Of a stretch of DNA of 56,959 nucleotides, positions 52,183-56,959 are shown piece after piece. The notes below the pieces were generated by a model. The model was not told the origin of the DNA, made no database searches, and saw only the letters and a list, made by a program, of their open reading frames with translations. The DNA lies in contig CALDUF010000059.1 in the NCBI GenBank assembly GCA_937923515.1, positions 1-56,959 on the forward strand, given 5' to 3'. Within the stretch, counting starts at the first letter, position 1. Each line of letters starts with the position of its first letter. The DNA comes from an uncultured Flavobacteriaceae bacterium. GTDB lineage: Bacteria > Bacteroidota > Bacteroidia > Flavobacteriales > Flavobacteriaceae. The position numbers and the translations under genes were made by a program.

Positions 52183-52953
52183 TTATTTATTTGCTAAAAC
52201 TTGCGCTTTACCTATAAACACATCCACACTTGAGGCTTCGCTAGAATCTGAATATTCATCCTTTATTCTCTTAAAATACCCAAGAGCCTTTTCAGCATTA
52301 CCCAATTCTAAAGCAAGTGCACCAGCTTTGTAAAGGTACATTGGTGTTGTATACCCATTATCTCTAAGCGCAATTGCTTTTTCATAGTATCCTAATGCAT
52401 CCTCTTTTTGGTCTAGTTGTACAAAAGCGTCACCAATATTACCTTGTGCTAATGGCGCTAATACTTCATCATCACTTTCAAACTCACTTAAATACGTTAC
52501 CGCATTTTTATAATCTTTTAATCTTAAATATGCAGTACCTGCGTAGTAATTAGCTAAATTTGCAGCAGGTGTACCGCTGTATTCATTTATAATATCAAGC
52601 ATTCCAAATTTACCTTCGCCACCGTTTAGTGCTAGATTAAATAAAGAGTCTTTAGCAACGCCATTTACAGCCTCATTAAAAAACTTTTGCGCTTGAAACA
52701 TATCGTTCATAGCATTTAATTGCTTAGGTTTTGCAACATATTCTTTATATGCTAATGAGCCTAAAACTACAGCTGCAACCAAACCAACAATAATAAAAAT
52801 GTATTTTTGGTTTTTAGCTACAAAAGCCTCGGTTTTAGAAGCAGTTTCGTCTAGAGTATTAAAAACTTCAGCAGTAGTTGATCCTTCTTCGATGTTTTGC
52901 TCCTTCTCCGCTTTGGTTTTAGGTTTGTATCCTCTTTTATTATAAGTTGCCAT
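52183..52953 (-). CDS. Membrane-anchored tetratricopeptide-repeat protein (YfgM-like)
   Basis: A 256-residue protein with a charged cytoplasmic N-terminus, one membrane helix (YIFIIVGLVAAVVLGSLAY, about residues 50-68) and a TPR domain (LANYYAGTAYLRLKDYKNAV; AQGNIGDAFVQLDQKEDALG; GNAEKALGYFKRIKDEYSDS). The layout resembles YfgM, a SecYEG-associated periplasmic chaperone partner. The exact role is unproven. It is the first gene before ribH. Confidence 0.85.
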   Translation of the reverse strand: MATYNKRGYKPKTKAEKEQNIEEGSTTAEVFNTLDETASKTEAFVAKNQKYIFIIVGLVAAVVLGSLAYKEYVAKPKQLNAMNDMFQAQKFFNEAVNGVAKDSLFNLALNGGEGKFGMLDIINEYSGTPAANLANYYAGTAYLRLKDYKNAVTYLSEFESDDEVLAPLAQGNIGDAFVQLDQKEDALGYYEKAIALRDNGYTTPMYLYKAGALALELGNAEKALGYFKRIKDEYSDSSEASSVDVFIGKAQVLANK

Positions 52954-52975
52954 AAATTCTAAAATTAATATCGCG

Positions 52976-52983
52976 CAAAAATA
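52976..52983 (-). promoter_or_regulatory. -7 box (TATTTTTG) of the TPR-ribH operon
   Basis: Minus-strand TATTTTTG matches TAnnTTTG, 22 bases before the TPR gene start, in the divergent spacer shared with recF. Confidence 0.5.
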
Positions 52984-53089
52984 TAATTTTTCTTGTGATT
53001 TAAAAGGCTATTTATTTGTTATTTTTCAATAATTTGCACTTCTTTTTGCCATATTTTTTAATTAAACACGGTTTAAGCTATAGTATTTA

Positions 53090-54169
53090 ATGATTTTAAA
53101 ATCACTTTCGTTAGTCAACTACAAAAATTTTGAAAGTCAATCTTTTAACTTCAACGACAAGATTAATTGTTTTGTTGGAAACAATGGTGTTGGTAAAACC
53201 AATATTTTAGACGCTATTTACCACCTATCATTCGGGAAAAGTTATTTTAACCCCGTAGCGTTACAAAACATTAAACACAACGAAGATTTTTTTGTAATTA
53301 ATGGTGAATACGATAAAGCGGATAAAACTGAAAACATTGTTATTAGCCTAAAACGCGGGCAAAAAAAAGTAATAAAACGCAATGGTAAAGCTTACGAGAA
53401 ATTTAGTGAACATATTGGGTTTTTGCCACTGGTTATCATTTCTCCTGCAGATAGAGATTTGATTATTGAAGGCAGCAGCACACGGCGCAAGTTTATAGAT
53501 AGTGTGATTTCGCAAAGCGATAAGAGTTATTTATCGTATTTAATAAATTACAATAAGGTACTTGCGCAACGTAATGCCTTGTTAAAATATTTTGCTTTAA
53601 ATCATACATTTAATGCTGATACTTTAGAAGTTTACAACGAACAACTTACTGAATATGGCACAGTTATTTATGAAAAACGAGCCGCCTTTTTACAGGCGTT
53701 TATTCCTATTTTTAAATCTAAGTACGAAGCGATTAGTAATGGAAATGAGCAGGTGAATTTGGTGTATGAAAGTCATTTATCCGAAGATAATTTAAACACA
53801 CTGTTAGCTAAAAACATCAACAAAGATAAAGCACTACAATACACAAGTGTAGGTGTACATAAAGACGATTTAGTGTTTAATATTGAAGGGCATCCCGTTA
53901 AAAAATTTGGAAGCCAAGGCCAACAAAAATCGTTTTTAATTGCTTTAAAACTGGCACAATTTGATTTTATAAAAGCACAAAGCGGCGTTAACCCAATTTT
54001 ATTATTAGACGATATTTTTGACAAGTTAGATGAACAGCGTGTAGCACAAATTATAAAACTAGTAGATAATGAGAATTTTGGACAATTATTTATTAGCGAT
54101 ACACATGCCGATAGAACCGAAAATGCCGTAAAACAAGTGCATCAAAGTTATGAGGTTTTTAAGTTGTAG
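53090..54169 (+). CDS. recF: DNA replication and repair protein RecF
   Basis: A 359-residue SMC-like ATPase: [17 protein letters not shown], Walker [36 protein letters not shown], signature [20 protein letters not shown] and Walker [17 protein letters not shown]. It helps load RecA at gaps. As in other Bacteroidota it is not beside dnaA/dnaN. It is divergent from the TPR gene, and a DUF721 gene follows after the toxin-antitoxin cassette. Confidence 0.97.
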   Translation: MILKSLSLVNYKNFESQSFNFNDKINCFVGNNGVGKTNILDAIYHLSFGKSYFNPVALQNIKHNEDFFVINGEYDKADKTENIVISLKRGQKKVIKRNGKAYEKFSEHIGFLPLVIISPADRDLIIEGSSTRRKFIDSVISQSDKSYLSYLINYNKVLAQRNALLKYFALNHTFNADTLEVYNEQLTEYGTVIYEKRAAFLQAFIPIFKSKYEAISNGNEQVNLVYESHLSEDNLNTLLAKNINKDKALQYTSVGVHKDDLVFNIEGHPVKKFGSQGQQKSFLIALKLAQFDFIKAQSGVNPILLLDDIFDKLDEQRVAQIIKLVDNENFGQLFISDTHADRTENAVKQVHQSYEVFKL

Positions 54170-54269
54170 CAATCTTGTTTTAATGAATAATACGAGTTTT
54201 ACTCTTATAATATTACTTAGATTTAAGTGCAAATACGACTTGATTCTGCAAAAATTTTAAACCACCTTC

Positions 54270-54325
54270 GTTTAACGTCGGATATAAGTTATTAAAACGG
54301 TGTATATACGTAAAAACCGCTGGGT
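54270..54325 (+). repeat. attC-like sequence left of the toxin-antitoxin pair
   Basis: GTTTAAC (54270-54276) fits the integron R'' pattern RYYYAAC. GCTGGGT (54319-54325) fits the R' pattern GTTRRRY except at one base. Between them CGG/CCG and ATATA/TATAT can pair into an imperfect arm. GCTGGGTGTG (54319-54328) is nearly the inverse of CACACCCAAC at 54947-54956 on the other side of the gene pair. The assignment is tentative. Confidence 0.35.
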
Positions 54326-54360
54326 GTGATTTGAGAGAGATCTTGCAAATTTAAATTTTT

Positions 54361-54375
54361 TACCAAAATTTGGTA
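54361..54375. promoter_or_regulatory. Palindromic operator of the toxin-antitoxin operon
   Basis: TACCAAA-A-TTTGGTA is a perfect 15-bp palindrome 24 bases before the antitoxin ATG, overlapping the region where the promoter must lie. Ribbon-helix-helix antitoxins usually repress their own operon at such sites. Confidence 0.65.
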
Positions 54376-54398
54376 TATTCGATTAAAATTAAAATAGA

Positions 54399-54674
54399 AT
54401 GAAAAACACATCAATATCGCTTGGAAATTATTTTGACCAGTTCGTACAAAGCCAAGTTTCTGCTGGACGATATAAGAACGTGAGTGAAGTAATTAGAGCT
54501 GGACTTCGACTTTTGGAAAATGAAGAAAGTAAAGTAATAGCGTTACGAAATGCAATACAAGAAGGTTTGAATAGCCCTTTAGTGGAAGATTTTGATTTTG
54601 ACGAAAATCTAAAAAGACTAAAAGCGGAAAAAAGAAAGAATGGCAAAAGTAATATTAAGAAAAAAAGCCATTGA
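54399..54674 (+). CDS. ParD-family ribbon-helix-helix antitoxin
   Basis: A 91-residue protein with the ParD/CopG-type N-terminus (TSISLGNYFDQFVQSQVSAG, then RYKNVSEVIRAGLRLLENEE) that forms the DNA-binding ribbon-helix-helix. The C-terminal acidic-to-basic tail (NSPLVEDFDFDENLKRLKAE) should wrap and neutralise the toxin. The toxin gene overlaps its 3' end by 35 bases. A perfect palindrome lies just upstream. Confidence 0.94.
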   Translation: MKNTSISLGNYFDQFVQSQVSAGRYKNVSEVIRAGLRLLENEESKVIALRNAIQEGLNSPLVEDFDFDENLKRLKAEKRKNGKSNIKKKSH

Positions 54675-54939
54675 TGATTTGAATGACATTTGGGATTATA
54701 CTTTCGAAAAATGGTCAGCAAAACAAGCGGACAAATATTATACGACAATAAAGTTGACTTGCAACGGAATTGGACAAAATCCTGAAGTTGGAAAAGAATA
54801 TGGTGGAATTAGTAATAATTTACTTGGATTAAAATCTGGAAAACATATCATATTTTACAAAGCTATTTCAGATGAAAGCATTGAAGTAGTCAGAATTTTA
54901 CACGAGCGAATGGACTTGAAAAATAGAATAATTGAATAA
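54640..54939 (+). CDS. ParE/RelE-family toxin
   Basis: A 99-residue toxin: KVILRKKAIDDLNDIWDYTF, AKQADKYYTTIKLTCNGIGQ, NPEVGKEYGGISNNLLGLKS, GKHIIFYKAISDESIEVVRI and LHERMDL. This is the ParE fold; ParE toxins inhibit DNA gyrase. The start inside the antitoxin gene is typical of parDE. Stability of the pair depends on the antitoxin encoded upstream. Confidence 0.93.
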   Translation: MAKVILRKKAIDDLNDIWDYTFEKWSAKQADKYYTTIKLTCNGIGQNPEVGKEYGGISNNLLGLKSGKHIIFYKAISDESIEVVRILHERMDLKNRIIE

Positions 54940-54949
54940 TAAAAAACAC

Positions 54950-55032
54950 ACCCAACAATGGCTATAAATAATTGCTTGTTCTCGCATACTTTTGAAAATC
55001 CCCGCATCTATTCGTAGCCGAGACTGTTAAAC
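54950..55032 (+). repeat. attC-like sequence right of the toxin-antitoxin pair
   Basis: ACCCAAC (54950-54956) fits R'' (RYYYAAC) and GTTAAAC (55026-55032) fits R' (GTTRRRY). Just inside them GGCTA (54960-54964) pairs with TAGCC (55015-55019). The 83-bp span is within the size range of integron attC sites. No integrase gene is in the window. Together with the left-hand sequence it would bound a cassette carrying only the toxin-antitoxin genes. Confidence 0.42.
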
Positions 55033-55088
55033 GAACCTTTGTAAAACAAAAAAGCTTTTAATTGAAAACCCTGAAATAGCGGATGCGT

Positions 55089-55174
55089 GCGTTAGGGATT
55101 GTAGTGGAAAGCCCACAGCCCGACGCAGGAGGTGCGAGGACTTGCAACGGAAAGCCCGACCCTTGTGGTAACGC
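55089..55174 (+). ncRNA. Structured GC-rich intergenic element (possible small RNA)
   Basis: The ends pair: GCGTTA (55089-55094) with TAACGC (55169-55174), and GGG (55095-55097) with CCC (55160-55162). Inside, GGAAAGCCC occurs twice (55106-55114 and 55149-55157) in matching contexts, and GCAGGAGGTGC forms a small hairpin. It is clearly more GC-rich than its surroundings. I recall similar GGAAAGCCCGACCC-bearing sequences between genes in other Flavobacteriaceae. Strand and function are uncertain. Confidence 0.5.
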
Positions 55175-55225
55175 CCAAAATAATTTTAGCTTTAATTAAA
55201 CATATTTTAATATTTTTACCTTAAC

Positions 55226-55522
55226 ATGCCAAAACGCAACAACGAACACTTAAGTATTAAAGACGCCTTAAAAGAATTTGTAGAAACCAACAAACTAGAA
55301 AAAGGTTTAAATAAAGTAAATGCTGCCGAAGCGTGGGCAAACTTAATGGGTAATGGCGTAAATAATTATACAACTTCGGTAAAATTAGAACGCGAAACGC
55401 TATATATTCAACTCAGTTCCAGCGTACTTAGAGAAGAATTAAGCTACGGTAAGCAAAAAATTATTGACATGCTAAACGAAGAATTAGGACAAAATCTTAT
55501 AAAAAAATTGATTTTACGTTAA
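55226..55522 (+). CDS. DUF721 domain protein
   Basis: A 98-residue protein of the DUF721 (DciA-like) family: LSIKDALKEFVETNKLEKGL, AAEAWANLMGNGVNNYTTSV, and the C-terminal TLYIQLSSSVLREELSYGKQ, KIIDMLNEELGQNLIKKLIL. In Proteobacteria DciA loads the replicative helicase. The short flavobacterial form may act likewise but has not been shown to. Its position near recF fits a replication role. Confidence 0.9.
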   Translation: MPKRNNEHLSIKDALKEFVETNKLEKGLNKVNAAEAWANLMGNGVNNYTTSVKLERETLYIQLSSSVLREELSYGKQKIIDMLNEELGQNLIKKLILR

Positions 55523-55623
55523 TAAAAACATCTTTTTATTTAAACCTTATTTTAAGCTAATACTACTGTTAATAAGCTTTTTAACCTTCATCCTTAAATT
55601 TATTCAAAAAAAAACGTAATTAA

Positions 55624-55655
55624 TTGATTTTTAAAGTTTTTACACAGTACCTTTG
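55624..55655 (+). promoter_or_regulatory. Promoter of the first cold-shock gene (TTG-N21-TACCTTTG)
   Basis: TTG at 55624-55626 and TACCTTTG at 55648-55655 match the Bacteroidota -33/-7 consensus with 21 bases between. Transcription would start about 20 bases before the ATG, leaving a short leader rather than a long cold-sensing one. Confidence 0.7.
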
Positions 55656-55681
55656 TACTTTAATAATTTAATATTTATAGT

Positions 55682-55873
55682 ATGAGTACAGGAACAGTAA
55701 AATTCTTCAACGATTCAAAAGGATTTGGATTTATTATCGAAGAAGGTTCAAACAAAGAACATTTTGTTCACATTTCTGGATTAATTGACGAAGTTCGCGA
55801 AGGTGACAACGTTGAATTTGATCTTCAGGAAGGTAGAAAAGGTTTAAACGCAGTAAACGTAAAAGTTATTTAA
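55682..55873 (+). CDS. Cold-shock protein (copy 1)
   Basis: A 63-residue CspA-family nucleic-acid-binding protein with RNP1 (KGFGFI) and RNP2 (HFVHISG) motifs; it binds single-stranded RNA or DNA and melts RNA structure. It is almost identical to the second copy 109 bases downstream: differences are IIEEGSNKE versus ITEEGSGKE and LIDEV versus LVDEV. A terminator separates the two, so they are transcribed independently. Confidence 0.97.
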   Translation: MSTGTVKFFNDSKGFGFIIEEGSNKEHFVHISGLIDEVREGDNVEFDLQEGRKGLNAVNVKVI

Positions 55874-55901
55874 TATATATACTTGAACAATTACAACAAA
55901 G

Positions 55902-55932
55902 AGTCTATCAGTTTCTTGATAGACTTTTTTTG
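55902..55932 (+). terminator. Terminator after cold-shock copy 1
   Basis: AGTCTATCA, a 6-base loop and TGATAGACT followed by a T-run; a 9-bp stem 28 bases past the stop codon. Confidence 0.9.
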
Positions 55933-55981
55933 TGGTACGAACTTTGCAAACAATAACATATATTAATTTAATACAAATACA

Positions 55982-56173
55982 ATGAGTACAGGTACAGTAA
56001 AATTTTTCAACGATTCTAAAGGATTCGGATTCATTACAGAAGAAGGATCAGGAAAAGAACATTTTGTTCATATTTCTGGATTGGTAGACGAAGTTCGCGA
56101 AGGCGATAACGTTGAATTCGATCTTCAAGAAGGTAGAAAAGGTTTAAACGCAGTAAACGTAAAAGTAATTTAA
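55982..56173 (+). CDS. Cold-shock protein (copy 2)
   Basis: A 63-residue CspA-family protein with the same RNP1 and RNP2 motifs as copy 1. The coding sequences differ mainly at silent positions, so the duplication is not very recent but the protein is under strong constraint. The upstream 49 bases hold a weak GAACTTTG at about 55938-55945 in place of TAnnTTTG, so its promoter differs from that of copy 1 and its regulation may too. Confidence 0.97.
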   Translation: MSTGTVKFFNDSKGFGFITEEGSGKEHFVHISGLVDEVREGDNVEFDLQEGRKGLNAVNVKVI

Positions 56174-56201
56174 TATATAATTATTTCACTTTTTTAAACA
56201 G

Positions 56202-56233
56202 AAAGCCCGAAACTTTAGTTTTGGGCTTTTTTT
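56202..56233 (+). terminator. Terminator after cold-shock copy 2
   Basis: AAAGCCC-G-AAACT, a 2-base loop, AGTTT-T-GGGCTTT and a T-run; 29 bases past the stop codon. Confidence 0.9.

Positions 56234-56959
<726 letters not shown>

Overview
The window looks like a chromosomal segment of a marine-type member of the Flavobacteriaceae (Bacteroidota). The signs are low GC, promoters of the TAnnTTTG type, GH3 and DUF6122/DUF5683 families, a split methylmalonyl-CoA mutase, a monomeric isocitrate dehydrogenase, and the gene order parA-parB-DUF5683-dapB-lepB-wbqC. No rRNA, prophage, insertion sequence or CRISPR array was seen. Two tRNA-Pro genes are present.

Layout. 1-8046 (minus strand): a hexuronate uptake and catabolism operon (TRAP transporter DctM/Q/P, UxaC, UxuA, a Gfo/Idh/MocA oxidoreductase, an SDR probably acting as fructuronate reductase) preceded by a GntR-type regulator. 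8047-10113: gene-poor DNA, tRNA-Pro(GGG) and trxB. 10438-20056: four paralogous AraC-type regulators mixed with an SRAP-fold protein that has lost its catalytic cysteine, and a stress-type gene set (small acidic lipoprotein, DUF1328, DUF2383/PA2169, topoisomerase IB, hemerythrin, DUF6327-like, holin-like and YtxH proteins). 20240-27254: aldehyde dehydrogenase, GH3, a membrane-anchored HELGH protein, a radical SAM/partner pair annotated elsewhere as putative DNA modification/repair, and a 2-hydroxyacid dehydrogenase.

27253-27895 is the most unusual stretch. Read on the minus strand it is one apparent transcription unit: a tRNA-type promoter, a remodelled tRNA-Pro copy (D-loop and T-arm replaced by hairpins, anticodon arm intact), an 80-residue GIY-YIG nuclease gene, the intact tRNA-Pro(TGG) whose first ten bases double as the end of the nuclease gene, four tandem 40-bp hairpin repeats that mimic the tRNA 3' half, and a terminator. 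A 32-bp direct repeat 344 bp apart marks it as an insertion or duplication into the tRNA. I consider this the best candidate for an undescribed system.

27985-31704: a TonB-dependent receptor, a PQQ-dependent sugar dehydrogenase lipoprotein and a c-type cytochrome, which together suggest scavenging of PQQ and its periplasmic use. 31773-37611: udk, divIC, and the methylmalonyl-CoA mutase subunits separated by two lipoprotein genes. 37723-46379: M16 peptidase, then parA, parB, DUF5683, dapB, lepB, wbqC, DUF6122. 46382-52953 (minus): EEP-family protein, two rhomboid proteases, mutL, two small membrane proteins, ribH, a TPR protein. 53090-56959: recF, a ParD/ParE toxin-antitoxin pair bracketed by attC-like sequences, a structured intergenic element, DUF721, two tandem cold-shock genes, and the start of a monomeric NADP-isocitrate dehydrogenase.

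All functions are read from the sequence by eye and family knowledge; no database search was run.
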